From Pseudomonas sp. Irchel s3h14 (GTDB lineage Bacteria > Pseudomonadota > Gammaproteobacteria > Pseudomonadales > Pseudomonadaceae), in assembly GCF_900187425.1 (NCBI RefSeq), contig NZ_FYDJ01000006.1, forward strand, positions 186,001 to 250,000: DNA of 64,000 bases, read 5' to 3'. The position numbers were made by a program, and so were the translations under genes. Within the stretch, counting starts at the first letter, position 1; each line of letters starts with the position of its first letter. The notes under the pieces are model-generated. The model saw nothing but the letters and a program-made list of their open reading frames with translations. It did no database searches and had not been told where the DNA came from. Positions 29,835-40,599 of the stretch are shown here, piece after piece.

Positions 29835-30073
29835 TCTTGAGTGCCTTCAAAAGCATCAAGCATGTCGTTCGGCAATGGAGCGTCGAACTCTTCGGGCAGT
29901 ACCAGTTTGCCTTTCATTGCTCCGATACGCTGTGCGCAGGGTTTTCCCACGGGAACGAGGCGGGCAAGTGCCCGACCATGTTTGGTAATCGTGATGACCT
30001 GTCCCGCGGCGGCGTCATCGACGAGTTTAGATAGATTGTTTTTTGCTTCTGCCAACGGAACAATGATCATCAT
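29831..30073 (-). CDS. Phd/YefM-type antitoxin
   Basis: 80 residues from the ATG at 30073 (a second ATG follows at 30070; GGGAG lies just upstream). The Phd/YefM fold is recognisable from VPLAEAKNNLSKLVDDAAAGQVITITKHGRALARLVPVG: a DNA-binding N-terminal half and a toxin-binding tail. It pairs with the PIN toxin that overlaps it. The reading frame remains open upstream through a relic of a HigA-like antitoxin to 30304, so a longer fusion product is possible in principle. Confidence 0.9.
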   Translation of the reverse strand: MMIIVPLAEAKNNLSKLVDDAAAGQVITITKHGRALARLVPVGKPCAQRIGAMKGKLVLPEEFDAPLPNDMLDAFEGTQE

Positions 30074-30133
30074 GTGTCTCCCGTATTCTGGACAAATATA
30101 GCCAGAATTTTTGGGGGCGGCAAAGTTGTGCGG

Positions 30134-30304
30134 TTCCTCATTGATGACGGAGGCTAGTTTGGCGGCTTTCGCTTTTGGGTGTAGCAGTGAGACTTTTCCT
30201 TGGCGCTCAGCGGCCAAAGCATCGAAGCCTTCTACCAATTCTAAAAAGATGTCACGTTTCATTATTCGTTCTCGCCTTGATTGCTCTATCCAGCAGTCAC
30301 TCAA
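30134..30304 (-). pseudogene. Remnant of a second HigB-HigA-like locus
   Basis: On the minus strand this region encodes MKRDIFLELVEGFDALAAERQGKV..., matching the first half of the intact antitoxin at 17864-18178 both in protein and in DNA. Directly before it, in the toxin frame, the last 13 or so codons of the toxin (LLDRAIKARTNNET, compared with TLDREINTRTHYET) persist, ending in the same overlapping stop. The rest of the toxin gene and the antitoxin helix-turn-helix are missing. A flank TGTAGGACGAGGC at 30332 also occurs near the intact locus at 18631. This looks like a deleted copy onto which the Phd/VapC pair was joined. Confidence 0.8.
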
Positions 30305-30415
30305 GATAGAGCCAAGTGCTCAATGCTGGCTGTAGGACGAGGCGGATAGTCCGGCGAGAGCTTTCGGGGATTGCGAGAGGAGGGGAGTGCAGCGGTAACA
30401 AATCGTACAAACGCA

Positions 30416-30440
30416 AAAACGGCACCCGAAGGTGCCGTTT
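30416..30440 (-). terminator. Terminator of the nuo operon
   Basis: Stem AAACGGCACC / GGTGCCGTTT with a CGAA loop. On the minus strand it is followed by TTTGCG. It lies 30 bp beyond the nuoN stop. Confidence 0.82.
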
Positions 30441-30469
30441 CTGTTTTCTACCAAGTACCGCTTAAGCGA

Positions 30470-31933
30470 TCAACCCGCCAACCCCGCCTGCTGAACCAGA
30501 ATCAGCAACGGCTGCGGATACAGACCAAGGAAGAACGCCAGTGCAGCGATCGCCAGCAGCATCACGCCGCCTGCACGTTGTTCCCAGTGCAGTTGCGCAT
30601 CGTGGCGACGCAGGTTTGGTTCGATCAGGAACAGGGTGACCATGACGCGCAGGTAGTAGAAGACGCCGATGGCGCTGCCCAGTACCAGGGAGCCGACCAG
30701 CCACCATTGGTGCGACTCGACACCGGTAGCGATGATGTAGAACTTGCCGATGAAGCCCGCGGTCAGCGGGATGCCGGCCAGGGACAGCATCATCACGGTC
30801 AGTACGGCGGTCAGGTACGGACGGCGCCAGAACAGGCCGCGGTATTCGTACAGGGCATCCGCGTCACGGCCGTTGTACGGCGAGGACATCAGGGTGATCA
30901 CGCCGAACGCGCCGAGGCTGGTGATCACGTAGGTGACCAGGTACACGCCGATGGCTTCCACGGCCAGACCCTTGCTCGCCACCAGGGCGATCAGCAGGTA
31001 ACCGAAGTGAGCGATGGACGAGTAACCCAGCAGACGCTTGAGGTTGCTCTGGGTCAGTGCCAGCAGGTTACCGAACAGGATCGACGCGATGGCGATGATG
31101 GTCAGCACGTCGCTCAGTACACCGCTGCTCGCCGCCGGCGAGATCTGGAACAGACGCACCATCACTGCGAACACAGCGACTTTCGAAGCGGTGGCCAGGA
31201 ACGCGGCCACCGGTGCCGGAGCACCTTCATAAACGTCCGGGGTCCAGAGGTGGAACGGTACCAGCGACAGCTTGAACGCCAGACCGATCAGCATCATGCC
31301 CAGGCCCAGTTGCGCCAGCGAGCTTGGCAGACCAGTAGCCGCCAGCGCCTGGCCGATACCGACGAAGCTCAGGCTGCCCGAATCGGCGTAGAGCAGTGCC
31401 ATACCGAACAACAGGAACGCAGAACCGGCGGCCGACAGCACCATGTACTTGATACCGGCTTCCAGCGAACGCTTGTTGAAGAAGGCATAAGCCACCAGAC
31501 CGTAGACCGGTACCGAGAGCAGTTCCAGACCGATGAACAACCCGGCCAGGTGCTGCGCGCTGACCAGTACCAGGCCACCGGCGGCGGCCATCAGGATCAG
31601 CAGGTAAAGTTCTTCACGGTTGCCCGGGTAACCCGAACCGCCATCGCCGAGGTAGGCGTGGGCGAGGGTCACACAAGCGAGGGTGGCGACCAGGATCAGC
31701 GCCATGTACAGGCAAGCGAAGGTGTCGATCTGCAGCAGTGGAGTCACGGCCAGAGGCGCGACTTTCAGGGCTGGCAGGATCGACAGCAACGCCAGGTTCA
31801 GACCCGCCACGGAAATCAGGAAGGTCTGCGAGTGGTTGCGGCGCCAGGCAATCGCCAGCATCACCACGATGATCGTGACGCTGGTGATCAACAACGGCGC
31901 AAGCGCGATAAAGTGTTGAGTCGTGAATTCCAT
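30470..31933 (-). CDS. nuoN: NADH-quinone oxidoreductase subunit N
   Basis: 487 residues with about 14 membrane helices of the Mrp-antiporter type. It is the last gene of the operon and one of the three large proton-pumping membrane subunits of complex I. The open frame extends to 31996, but ATG 31933 gives the family-standard start MEFTTQHF, 7 bp after the nuoM stop. The antiporter signature is visible around [23 protein letters not shown], with the conserved lysines of the transmembrane proton path expected. Sequence is ordinary for a pseudomonad. Confidence 0.96.
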   Translation of the reverse strand: MEFTTQHFIALAPLLITSVTIIVVMLAIAWRRNHSQTFLISVAGLNLALLSILPALKVAPLAVTPLLQIDTFACLYMALILVATLACVTLAHAYLGDGGSGYPGNREELYLLILMAAAGGLVLVSAQHLAGLFIGLELLSVPVYGLVAYAFFNKRSLEAGIKYMVLSAAGSAFLLFGMALLYADSGSLSFVGIGQALAATGLPSSLAQLGLGMMLIGLAFKLSLVPFHLWTPDVYEGAPAPVAAFLATASKVAVFAVMVRLFQISPAASSGVLSDVLTIIAIASILFGNLLALTQSNLKRLLGYSSIAHFGYLLIALVASKGLAVEAIGVYLVTYVITSLGAFGVITLMSSPYNGRDADALYEYRGLFWRRPYLTAVLTVMMLSLAGIPLTAGFIGKFYIIATGVESHQWWLVGSLVLGSAIGVFYYLRVMVTLFLIEPNLRRHDAQLHWEQRAGGVMLLAIAALAFFLGLYPQPLLILVQQAGLAG

Positions 31934-31940
31934 AGCGCTC

Positions 31941-33473
31941 TTACCGGGCCGAAGCGAGTTGAGTGAAGGCGGTGCCGAGCCATTGCTGCACGCCATGCAT
32001 CGTCGCAGCAGAGGTATCGAGGAACGGTTGCGGGTACACGCCGATGTAAATCAGCAACGCTGCCAGACCGACCACCATGATCAGTTCGCGACCATCCATG
32101 CCACGCAGCACCACGTCCGATTTGGACGGGCCGAAGTAGGCACGGTGAATCATGATCAGCGAATAGACCGAACCGAACACCAGACCGGACGTCGCGATGA
32201 TAGTGATCCATGGGGCGGTAGGGAACGTGCCGATCAGGATCAGGAACTCGCCGACGAAGTTACCGGTCGCCGGCAAGCCCAGGGAGGCCGCCGCGAAGAA
32301 CAGGCTGACGCCTGGCAAGTAGGTGATCTTCGACCACAGGCCACCCATTTCACGCATGTCGCGAGTGTGAGTGCGCTCGTAGAGCTGGCCACACAGGATA
32401 AAGAGTGCCGCCGCCGACAGACCGTGCGCGAGCATCTGCATCACCGCGCCCTGCAGCGCCAGTTGGCTGCCGGAGTAGATGCCGATCAGCACGAAGCCCA
32501 TGTGCGAAACGCTGGAGTACGCGACCAGACGCTTGATGTCAGTTTGCGCGAACGCCAGGAACGCACCGTAGAAGATCCCGATCAGACCGAGGGTCATGGC
32601 GAACGGCGCGAACTCGGCCGAAGCATTCGGGAACAGCGGCAGGGCGAAACGCAGCAGACCGTAAGCAGCCGTTTTCAACAAGATACCGGCCAGGTCGACC
32701 GAACCCGCTGTCGGCGCCTGGGCGTGAGCGTCAGGCAACCAGGAGTGGAACGGCACCACTGGCAGCTTCACCGCAAAGGCGATGAAGAAGCCGAGCATCA
32801 GGATGTACTCGGTGGTCAGCGACATCTTGGTTTTCAACAGGTCGGCGTAGTTGAAGGTAATCACGCCGGTGTCGTCGAAGTTGACCAGGACCAGACCCAG
32901 GATCGCCACCAACATGATCAGGCCGGAAGCCTGAGTGAAGATGAAGAACTTGGTCGCCGCGTAGATCCGGGTTTTCTTGCCGTCCGAAGAACTGTGACCC
33001 CAGAGCGCGATGAGGAAGTACATCGGCACCAGCATCATTTCCCAGAAGAAGAAGAACATGAACAGGTCGAGGGCGAGGAACACGCCGACGACACCGCCCA
33101 GGATCCACATCAGGTTCAGGTGGAAGAAGCCAACATGACGTTGAATCTCTTTCCACGAACACAGTACCGAGAGAACACCCAGCAGACCGGTCAGCATGAT
33201 CATCAGCAGCGACAGGCCGTCGAGGGCCAGGTGCACGCTGATGCCGAAGCGCTGGATCCAGACATGCTTGAACTCAAGCACCCAGCTCGGGTCGGCGCCA
33301 GGCGCCGGGGCAAGTGAATAGTCACCGTTGGCCCACAGCCAGAGGCCGAGGGAGAGCAACAGGGACATGGTGATCAGCGCAATCCAGCGGGGGAGGGTAG
33401 CGCCGAAGCGCTCACCCATCCAGCACAGCAGGCCGCCGATGAAGGGGATCAGGATTAGCCAAGGCAGAATCAT
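31941..33473 (-). CDS. nuoM: NADH-quinone oxidoreductase subunit M
   Basis: 510 residues with about 14 membrane helices and the antiporter-like core. The signature [27 protein letters not shown] is clear. A glutamate in [15 protein letters not shown] (helix 5 region) corresponds to the proton-pumping Glu of the family. It works in the distal membrane arm of complex I. It is followed by nuoN after 7 bp and preceded by nuoL after 39 bp. Confidence 0.97.
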   Translation of the reverse strand: MILPWLILIPFIGGLLCWMGERFGATLPRWIALITMSLLLSLGLWLWANGDYSLAPAPGADPSWVLEFKHVWIQRFGISVHLALDGLSLLMIMLTGLLGVLSVLCSWKEIQRHVGFFHLNLMWILGGVVGVFLALDLFMFFFFWEMMLVPMYFLIALWGHSSSDGKKTRIYAATKFFIFTQASGLIMLVAILGLVLVNFDDTGVITFNYADLLKTKMSLTTEYILMLGFFIAFAVKLPVVPFHSWLPDAHAQAPTAGSVDLAGILLKTAAYGLLRFALPLFPNASAEFAPFAMTLGLIGIFYGAFLAFAQTDIKRLVAYSSVSHMGFVLIGIYSGSQLALQGAVMQMLAHGLSAAALFILCGQLYERTHTRDMREMGGLWSKITYLPGVSLFFAAASLGLPATGNFVGEFLILIGTFPTAPWITIIATSGLVFGSVYSLIMIHRAYFGPSKSDVVLRGMDGRELIMVVGLAALLIYIGVYPQPFLDTSAATMHGVQQWLGTAFTQLASAR

Positions 33474-33512
33474 GACGGGCTCAATTCCTTTCGCAAGTTC
33501 GCAAGGTTCATA

Positions 33513-35366
33513 TCAGACCGCTACCAGCACGATGGCGCCGATGACCAGCACGGAGCCGGCTGCCATCGATGCCGCGTACCAACGCAGTTGACCGGTTTCG
33601 GTACGGCTCAGGGCGGTATGACCACCTTTGGCCATACGCGGGATCAGACCGATGGTCTGGTCGAGCGGGTCTCTGCGCAGTGCGTGGCTGATCGCAAGGT
33701 ATGGCTTGACGAACAGTTTGTCGTAAATCCAGTCGAAGCCCCAGGCAGCGAACCACCAGGCCGAAAGGAAGCGGCCGATGCCGCTGTTGGCGATTGCAGT
33801 GACGAAACGACGCTTGCCGAGGAACAGCAGCGCGGCCAGCAGGATACCGGCGAGGGCGATGGCGCCCGACGCGATTTCCAGACTGTGCTTGGCTTCGCCG
33901 CCGGCATGGCCGACGCTTTCCGGCAGCACGCCGTGCAGCGGTGGAACGATCATCGCGCCAATGGCGGTAGACAATACGATCAGCACCGACAGTGGCAGCC
34001 AGTGAGCGATGCCGTGACCGGCGTGCGCTTCGGTCTTCACTTCACCGTGGAACGCGATGAAGATCAGTCGGAAGGTGTACAGCGAAGTCATGAACGCACC
34101 GACCAGACCTGCATACAGCAGACCGTGGTTGCCGCTGGCGAATGCTTCCCAGAGGATTTCGTCCTTGGAGTAGAAACCTGCGGTCACCAGTGGCAGGGCT
34201 GCCAGAGCGGCACCACCGACGATGAAGCTGGCGTAGGCCAGCGGAAGTTTCTTCCACAGACCGCCCATCTTGAAGATGTTCTGCTCGTGGTGGCAGGCAA
34301 CGATCACCGAACCGGATGCAAGGAACAGCAGCGCCTTGAAGAAGGCGTGGGTCATCAGGTGGAAGATCGCGCCATCCCATGCGCCAACGCCCAGGGCCAG
34401 GAACATGTAGCCGATCTGGCTCATGGTCGAGTAGGCGAGGATACGTTTGATGTCGGTCTGAACCAGTGCGGCAAAACCGGCGAGTACCAGGGTCACACCG
34501 CCGACAACGCCAACCAGGTGCAGGATATCCGGTGCCAGGGAAAACAGGCCGTGAGTACGGGCGATCAGGTAGACACCGGCGGTCACCATGGTTGCGGCGT
34601 GGATCAGTGCCGAAACCGGAGTAGGACCGGCCATCGCGTCCGCCAGCCAGGTTTGCAGCGGCAGTTGCGCGGATTTACCGACAGCGCCGCCCAGCAGCAT
34701 CAGGGTGGCCATGACCATCCAGAAGTCGCCAGACTGGAATTTCTGTGGCGCCAGCACCAGCAGTTCCTGGATGTTCAGCGTGCCCAGTTGCGCGAACAGG
34801 ATGAACAGGCCGATGGCCATGAACACGTCGCCGATACGGGTGACGATGAAGGCTTTGAGTGCCGCGTTACCGTTGTTGCGGTTGCTGTAGTAGAAACCGA
34901 TCAACAGGTACGAGCACAAGCCCACGCCTTCCCAACCGAAGTACAGGAACAACAGGTTATCGCCCAGCACCAGGAACAGCATGCTGGCGATAAACAGGTT
35001 GGTGTAGGCGAAAAAGCGCGAGTAACCGGCTTCACCGCGCATGTACCAGGACGCGAACAGGTGGATCAGGAAGCCGACGCCGACCACCACACCGAGCATG
35101 GTCAGGGACAGACCATCCAGGTACAGCGCGAAGTTAGGCGTAAAGCCTTCCACCGCCATCCACTGCCACAACACCATGGTGTAGTGACCGCCTTCAGGTG
35201 GCGCGACGTTGAATTGCCAGATCACATAAGCCGTGACGATGGCAGACAAGCCGATGGAACCGACGCCAATCAGCGCCGACAGGTTTTCCGAGAGGCGGCC
35301 GCGTGAGAACGCCAGCAGCAGGAAACCTATGAGAGGGAATACGAAAGTCAGATAGAGAAGATTCAT
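33513..35366 (-). CDS. nuoL: NADH-quinone oxidoreductase subunit L
   Basis: 617 residues, the largest membrane subunit. The antiporter domain has [32 protein letters not shown], and the long C-terminal part contains the lateral amphipathic helix that runs along the membrane arm. It overlaps nuoK by 4 bp. Length and motifs match the family; no anomaly seen. Confidence 0.97.
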   Translation of the reverse strand: MNLLYLTFVFPLIGFLLLAFSRGRLSENLSALIGVGSIGLSAIVTAYVIWQFNVAPPEGGHYTMVLWQWMAVEGFTPNFALYLDGLSLTMLGVVVGVGFLIHLFASWYMRGEAGYSRFFAYTNLFIASMLFLVLGDNLLFLYFGWEGVGLCSYLLIGFYYSNRNNGNAALKAFIVTRIGDVFMAIGLFILFAQLGTLNIQELLVLAPQKFQSGDFWMVMATLMLLGGAVGKSAQLPLQTWLADAMAGPTPVSALIHAATMVTAGVYLIARTHGLFSLAPDILHLVGVVGGVTLVLAGFAALVQTDIKRILAYSTMSQIGYMFLALGVGAWDGAIFHLMTHAFFKALLFLASGSVIVACHHEQNIFKMGGLWKKLPLAYASFIVGGAALAALPLVTAGFYSKDEILWEAFASGNHGLLYAGLVGAFMTSLYTFRLIFIAFHGEVKTEAHAGHGIAHWLPLSVLIVLSTAIGAMIVPPLHGVLPESVGHAGGEAKHSLEIASGAIALAGILLAALLFLGKRRFVTAIANSGIGRFLSAWWFAAWGFDWIYDKLFVKPYLAISHALRRDPLDQTIGLIPRMAKGGHTALSRTETGQLRWYAASMAAGSVLVIGAIVLVAV

Positions 35367-35671
35367 CCGCGCATCTCGCTGGCAGCGTCGATATCGAGAG
35401 TGTGGAAGCGGCGATACAGCTGCAACAGAATCGCCAGGCCAATACTGGCCTCGGCGGCTGCCAGGCTGATCACCAGGATGAACATGATTTGTCCATCCGG
35501 CTGCGCCCAGCGGCTACCGGCAACGATGAAGGCCAGTGCGGAGGCATTCATCATGACCTCCAGGCTCATCAGCACGAAGAGAATGTTGCGGCGGACCATC
35601 AGGCCGACCAGACCGAGGCAGAACAGGATGCCGGCGACCGCCAGACCATGCTCCATAGGGATAGCAGGCAT
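35363..35671 (-). CDS. nuoK: NADH-quinone oxidoreductase subunit K
   Basis: 102 residues, three membrane helices. The conserved glutamates of the MrpC-like fold lie in helices 2 and 3 ([10 protein letters not shown] and [13 protein letters not shown]). I use ATG 35671, with AAGGAG 8 nt upstream, instead of ATG 35677 which lies too close to it. The start follows the nuoJ stop by 2 bp, and the stop overlaps nuoL, so translation is coupled. Confidence 0.96.
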   Translation of the reverse strand: MPAIPMEHGLAVAGILFCLGLVGLMVRRNILFVLMSLEVMMNASALAFIVAGSRWAQPDGQIMFILVISLAAAEASIGLAILLQLYRRFHTLDIDAASEMRG

Positions 35672-35673
35672 CG

Positions 35674-36177
35674 TCATTGCTCCTTGGCTTCGTTGCGGCC
35701 CAAGTGGAACGCCGTGACGGCTGCGGCGAGCAGCAACATCGAGGCGAGTTCGACCACCAGCAGGTAAGGACCGAACAGGCTGATGCCCACGGCCTTGGCG
35801 TCTACGGTGGTGTGGCCGATGGCCTGACCGCTGGCGTCGCTGAACAGCACGTACAGCAGTTCAACCAGCAGCAGGGTGCCGAGTGCGACCGGGCCGAGCC
35901 AGATGCCGGGCTTGAGCCAGACGCGCTCTTGCTGAACCGAGGCGGGGCCCAGGTTCAGCATCATCACCACGAACACGAACAGCACCATGATGGCGCCAGC
36001 GTAGGCGATCACTTCCAGCACACCGGCGAACGGCGCGCCGAGGGCGAAAAACGTCATCGCCACGGCAATCAGCGAAATGATCAGGTAGAGCAGGGCGTGC
36101 ACAGGGTTGGTGTTGGTGATCACGCGAAGCGTGGACACAACAGCGATACCCGATGCGAAATAGAAAGCGAATTCCAT
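35674..36177 (-). CDS. nuoJ: NADH-quinone oxidoreductase subunit J
   Basis: 167 residues with five membrane helices. It includes the conserved glycine-containing helix 3 region ([23 protein letters not shown]), which bends between pi- and alpha-helix in complex I structures. It sits between nuoI (9 bp gap) and nuoK. Ordinary length for the family. Confidence 0.96.
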   Translation of the reverse strand: MEFAFYFASGIAVVSTLRVITNTNPVHALLYLIISLIAVAMTFFALGAPFAGVLEVIAYAGAIMVLFVFVVMMLNLGPASVQQERVWLKPGIWLGPVALGTLLLVELLYVLFSDASGQAIGHTTVDAKAVGISLFGPYLLVVELASMLLLAAAVTAFHLGRNEAKEQ

Positions 36178-36186
36178 CTTTCTTCC

Positions 36187-36732
36187 TTAAGGCAGCAAGC
36201 TCTTCACGTTGATCGGCTGGGCTTCATTCTGCGCGGCGCCTTTTGGCTTACCGGCAATCGCCATACCTGCAACACGATAGAAGTTGTAATCAGGGTTTTT
36301 GCCGGGGCCGGAGATCAACAGATCTTCTTTCTCGTACACCAGGTCCTGACGTTTGAACTCGGCCATCTCGAAATCCGGTGTCAGCTGGATCGCGGTGGTC
36401 GGGCAGGCTTCCTCGCAGAGGCCGCAGAAAATGCAGCGCGAGAAGTTGATACGGAAAAACTCCGGGTACCAGCGACCGTCATCGGTTTCAGCTTTCTGCA
36501 GCGAGATGCAACCGACCGGGCACGCTACAGCGCACAGGTTGCAGGCTACGCAACGCTCTTCGCCGTCGGGATCGCGGGTCAGCACGATACGGCCACGGAA
36601 GCGTGGCGGCAGGTACACCGCCTCTTCCGGATATTGCAGCGTGTCGCGCTTGCGGAAGGCGTGGCTGAAGATCATCACCAGGCTGCGAAGCTGGGTGAAG
36701 AAGCCATGCACGATGTCAAATATGTACTTCAT
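36187..36732 (-). CDS. nuoI: NADH-quinone oxidoreductase subunit I (2x[4Fe-4S])
   Basis: 181 residues. Two ferredoxin-type clusters are visible: [15 protein letters not shown] and [12 protein letters not shown]. They carry electrons from NuoG toward NuoB near the membrane. The N-terminal amphipathic region docks it to the membrane arm. Gap to nuoH is 12 bp. Nothing unusual. Confidence 0.97.
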   Translation of the reverse strand: MKYIFDIVHGFFTQLRSLVMIFSHAFRKRDTLQYPEEAVYLPPRFRGRIVLTRDPDGEERCVACNLCAVACPVGCISLQKAETDDGRWYPEFFRINFSRCIFCGLCEEACPTTAIQLTPDFEMAEFKRQDLVYEKEDLLISGPGKNPDYNFYRVAGMAIAGKPKGAAQNEAQPINVKSLLP

Positions 36733-36744
36733 GATTCTCTATCC

Positions 36745-37752
36745 TCACTGAGCCGCGACGGCGGGCGTGTTGAGCAACACGATCGCAGCGGTCACCAGCA
36801 TGTTGATGAGGGTCAGCGGCAGGCAGAACTTCCAGCTGAAATCCATCACTTGGTCATACCGTGGGCGCGGAATCGAGGCGCGCAGCAGGATGAAGAACAT
36901 GATGAAGAACGCGGTTTTCAGTGCGAACCAGATGAACGGGATCTGCGGCAGAATGCCGAACGGACCGTGCCAACCACCGAAGAACAGGGTCACCAGCAGC
37001 GCCGAAATCAACACGATGCCGATGTACTCGCCGACGAAGAACATGCCCCATTTCATGCCGGCGTATTCAATGTGGTAACCGTCGGCCAGTTCCTGCTCTG
37101 CTTCCGGCTGGTCGAACGGGTGACGGTGAGTCACGGCGACGCCGGCAATGAAGAAGGTCAGGAAACCAAAGATCTGCGGGATGACGAACCACAGGTTCTG
37201 CGCCTGGTATTCAACGATGTCGCGCATGTTGAACGAGCCAACCTGGATCACGATGCCCATCAGCGACAGGCCCATGAACACTTCGTACGACACGGTTTGT
37301 GCCGAGGCCCGCAAGCTGCCTAACAGGGCGAACTTGTTGTTACTCGACCAGCCGGCGAACAGCACCGCGTAGACCGACAGACCGGCCATGGCGAAGAAGA
37401 ACAGGATGCCGATGTTGATGTCCGCCACACCCCAGGTCGGGGTGATCGGGATGATCGCGAAGGCAATCAGCAAGGCGCTCATGGCCACGACCGGCGCCAA
37501 CGTGAAGATCACTTTGTCGGCGAACGGCGGGGTCCAGTCTTCCTTGAAGAACATCTTGATCATGTCGGCCGCAATCTGGAACGCGCCGAACGGGCCGACG
37601 CGGTTCGGACCGTAACGGTCCTGCCAGAGGGCGAGCAAACGACGCTCGACCCAGCTCAGCAACGCGCCGCACACCACGACGGCGAGCAGAATCACGATGG
37701 CCTTGAGGACCGAGATGATCACGTCAATCACTTCAGGCGTGAACCAGGTCAT
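36745..37752 (-). CDS. nuoH: NADH-quinone oxidoreductase subunit H
   Basis: 335 residues with about eight membrane helices. The quinone-binding region shows [21 protein letters not shown] and the acidic loop [14 protein letters not shown], both conserved. It forms the quinone chamber with NuoB and NuoCD. It overlaps nuoG by 4 bp. Confidence 0.97.
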   Translation of the reverse strand: MTWFTPEVIDVIISVLKAIVILLAVVVCGALLSWVERRLLALWQDRYGPNRVGPFGAFQIAADMIKMFFKEDWTPPFADKVIFTLAPVVAMSALLIAFAIIPITPTWGVADINIGILFFFAMAGLSVYAVLFAGWSSNNKFALLGSLRASAQTVSYEVFMGLSLMGIVIQVGSFNMRDIVEYQAQNLWFVIPQIFGFLTFFIAGVAVTHRHPFDQPEAEQELADGYHIEYAGMKWGMFFVGEYIGIVLISALLVTLFFGGWHGPFGILPQIPFIWFALKTAFFIMFFILLRASIPRPRYDQVMDFSWKFCLPLTLINMLVTAAIVLLNTPAVAAQ

Positions 37753-40463
37753 TGAGCTGCCTCCTGCAGACCGTCAACGGATTTGCCAAAGATCGCTGGC
37801 GGAATGCCGGCGATACCGGCCGGCAATGCGACCAGACCGGCACCCAGCTCTTCGTTGATGCGCAGCGGCAGACGCAGGGTCTGGCCAGCAACGCTCAAGC
37901 TCAGCAAGGCGCCGTCATTGACACCCAGACGGTCAGCTTCGGATTTGGCCAGCGACACGTAAGCGGCCGGGATGCGTTCCTGAACCGGCGCGGCTTTGGA
38001 AGAGTTCTCTTCGCTGCCGAACAGGTGGAAGAACGGCACAACCTGCCAAGTGCCCGGAGCCGGGTTGAACGCACGCGGAACACTGGCGAACCAGTTCAGC
38101 GAGTCACCGGTGCTTTCGATCAGGCGGGTGCCCGGGTCGCCAGCGCGGATGTGACCACCGACTTCGTCCTGGAACTTGTTCCAGGCTTGCGGCGAGTTCC
38201 AGCCCGGAGACCAGGCGAATGGCACTTGCTGACGCGGTTCGACCGAGCCCGAGTAACCTTCCATGGAGAACGAGAACGCGGTGTCGTTGTCCTGGGAAGT
38301 ACGCGGTTCGTGCACGCTGATGTCGGCGCGCATGGCGGTACGACCAGAGTAACGCAGCGGTTCGCGAGCCAGTTTCAGGCCTTTGATGCGGAACGCGGCG
38401 GACGGCGCGGCGCTGACAATGCCGGCCAGTTGCGGAGTGCTGGCGGCACAGGCAGCGGTGACGTGGTCCAGTTGGGTCCAGTCGATCGGCTGGTTCAACA
38501 GGGTGGCGCGCAGGGCATGCAGCCAGCGCCAGCCTTCGTGAACCATGATGCTGGCGTCGAGGTAAGTCGGGTCGAAGACCTGGAAGAAGCGCTGGGCGCG
38601 GCCTTCCTGGCTGACCAGCGTACCGTCGCCTTCAGCGAAGCTGGCGGCTGGCAGAACCAGGTGCGCGCGATCGCTGGTGGCGGTCTTCTGATGGTCCGCC
38701 ACGATCACCACTTTCGCGGCGTTCAGGGCAGCATCGACCTTGGCTTTGTCGGTACGGGTGTACAGATCGTTTTCCAGCACGAGGATGGCGTCGGCCTTGC
38801 CGTCGATCACCGCTTGCAGGGCTGCGTCGACCGATTCACCACCGAGCATGGCCAGGCCGAGGCTGTTGGCCTCTGGCACGATCAGGCTGATGGAACCGTT
38901 CTTCTCGCGCAGCTTCAGGGCTTTGGCGATGTTTGCCGCGGCTTCGATCAGCGCCTTGGAACCCAACGAGGTACCGGCAATGATCAGCGGACGCTTGGCG
39001 GCGAGCAGGGCGTCGGCAATGCGCTTGGCCAGCTCAAGGGCTTCAGCGTCCAGGCCTTCAACGGCAGGCGCGCTGGCATCGAGGGCGTGAGCCACGGCGA
39101 AACCGATGCGGGCCAGGTCGTCTGGCGCAGCGTGTACGCATTCTTCAGCGATGTCGTCGAGCTTGGTTTCAGCCAGGCTGGCGATGAACAGCGGATTCAG
39201 AGCGTTCTGACCGATGTTCTTCACGGCGGCGTCGAGCCAAGGCTGAACGCGCATGGCGTCGGCCATGTCTTCGGCTTTGCCTTTGACCGATTGACGCAGG
39301 GACAGGGCCATACGCGCAGCGGTCTGGGTCAGGTCTTCACCGAGGACGAAGATCGCATCGTGGTCTTCGATGTCGCGCATGTTCGGGATCGGCAGCGGGC
39401 TGTCTTTCAGCACCTGCATGACCAGACGAATGCGTTCCAGCTCGGCGGCTTCGATACCGGAGTAGAAGTGCTCGGCGCCGACCAGTTCGCGCAACGCGTA
39501 GTTGCTTTCGAGGCTGGCACGCGGCGAACCGATACCGACGATGTTGCGACCGCGCAGCAGATCGGCGGCTTTATCCAGCGCTTCGTCGAGCGTCAGCTTG
39601 GCGCCGTTGGCCAGCAATGCCTGACGCGGGCGATCCTTGCGGTTGACGTAGCCATAGCCGAAACGGCCACGGTCGCACAGGAAGTACTGGTTTACCGAAC
39701 CGTTGAAACGGTTTTCGATACGACGCAGTTCACCGTAACGCTCGCCCGGGGAGATGTTGCAACCGCTGGAGCAGCCATGGCAGATGCTCGGCGAGAACTG
39801 CATGTCCCACTTACGGTTGTAGCGCTCGGAGTGAGTCTTGTCGGTGAACACACCGGTCGGGCAGACCTCAGTGAGGTTGCCGGAGAACTCGCTTTCCAGG
39901 GTGCCGTCTTCAACGCGACCGAAGTACACGTTGTCGTGGGCTCCGAACACACCGAGGTCGGTGCCGCCAGCGTAATCCTTATAGAAGCGCACGCAGCGGT
40001 AGCAAGCAATGCAGCGGTTCATTTCGTGGGAGATGAACGGGCCCAGTTGCTGGTTCTGGTGAGTACGCTTGGTGAAGCGATAACGGCGCTCGTTGTGGCC
40101 GGTCATCACCGTCATGTCTTGCAGGTGGCAGTGACCGCCTTCTTCACAGACCGGGCAGTCGTGAGGGTGGTTGGTCATCAGCCATTCAACGACGCTGGCG
40201 CGAAACACTTTCGCTTCTTCGTCGTCGATGGAGATCCAGCTGCCGTCGGTGGCGGGGGTCATGCAGGACATGACGATCCGACCACGCTTGTCGTTTTCGT
40301 CGGTGTACTGCTTGACCGCGCACTGGCGGCAAGCGCCAACGCTGCCTAGGGCTGGGTGCCAGCAGAAATAAGGGATATCGAGGCCTAGCGACAGACATGC
40401 CTGTAACAGGTTGTCTGCCCCATCGACTTCGAGCTCTTTGCCGTCTACGTGGATAGTGGCCAT
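37749..40463 (-). CDS. nuoG: NADH-quinone oxidoreductase subunit G
   Basis: 904 residues. An N-terminal [2Fe-2S] ferredoxin domain ([15 protein letters not shown], about 33-48) is followed by the His-Cys3 cluster region ([14 protein letters not shown]), further [4Fe-4S] ligands (CIACYRC and CHGCSSGC), and a molybdopterin-oxidoreductase-like domain that lost its cofactor. It is part of the hydrophilic NADH arm. A 136-bp gap separates its start from the nuoF stop, longer than other gaps in the operon, and the ribosome site is weak. The 865-codon open frame on the opposite strand is a GC-bias shadow. Confidence 0.97.
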   Translation of the reverse strand: MATIHVDGKELEVDGADNLLQACLSLGLDIPYFCWHPALGSVGACRQCAVKQYTDENDKRGRIVMSCMTPATDGSWISIDDEEAKVFRASVVEWLMTNHPHDCPVCEEGGHCHLQDMTVMTGHNERRYRFTKRTHQNQQLGPFISHEMNRCIACYRCVRFYKDYAGGTDLGVFGAHDNVYFGRVEDGTLESEFSGNLTEVCPTGVFTDKTHSERYNRKWDMQFSPSICHGCSSGCNISPGERYGELRRIENRFNGSVNQYFLCDRGRFGYGYVNRKDRPRQALLANGAKLTLDEALDKAADLLRGRNIVGIGSPRASLESNYALRELVGAEHFYSGIEAAELERIRLVMQVLKDSPLPIPNMRDIEDHDAIFVLGEDLTQTAARMALSLRQSVKGKAEDMADAMRVQPWLDAAVKNIGQNALNPLFIASLAETKLDDIAEECVHAAPDDLARIGFAVAHALDASAPAVEGLDAEALELAKRIADALLAAKRPLIIAGTSLGSKALIEAAANIAKALKLREKNGSISLIVPEANSLGLAMLGGESVDAALQAVIDGKADAILVLENDLYTRTDKAKVDAALNAAKVVIVADHQKTATSDRAHLVLPAASFAEGDGTLVSQEGRAQRFFQVFDPTYLDASIMVHEGWRWLHALRATLLNQPIDWTQLDHVTAACAASTPQLAGIVSAAPSAAFRIKGLKLAREPLRYSGRTAMRADISVHEPRTSQDNDTAFSFSMEGYSGSVEPRQQVPFAWSPGWNSPQAWNKFQDEVGGHIRAGDPGTRLIESTGDSLNWFASVPRAFNPAPGTWQVVPFFHLFGSEENSSKAAPVQERIPAAYVSLAKSEADRLGVNDGALLSLSVAGQTLRLPLRINEELGAGLVALPAGIAGIPPAIFGKSVDGLQEAAQ

Positions 40464-40599
40464 GGTTCAAAGTTCTTCGTTGGCCCGGTGTCAGCGGGCG
40501 TGGCTAATGGAATCTTGTTATTCGCGTGAATCAACACAGCCGCTTGCGGCGTCATCACACGAAAAGCTGCGGGCACGGACCCTTCGCTTTTTTAAGCGT

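Noticed and set aside
37752-40349. 865-codon open frame on the plus strand opposite nuoG
   Set aside because: It lies fully opposite a clear nuoG gene. Long antisense frames are expected in GC-rich genes, and the translation is low in recognisable motifs.
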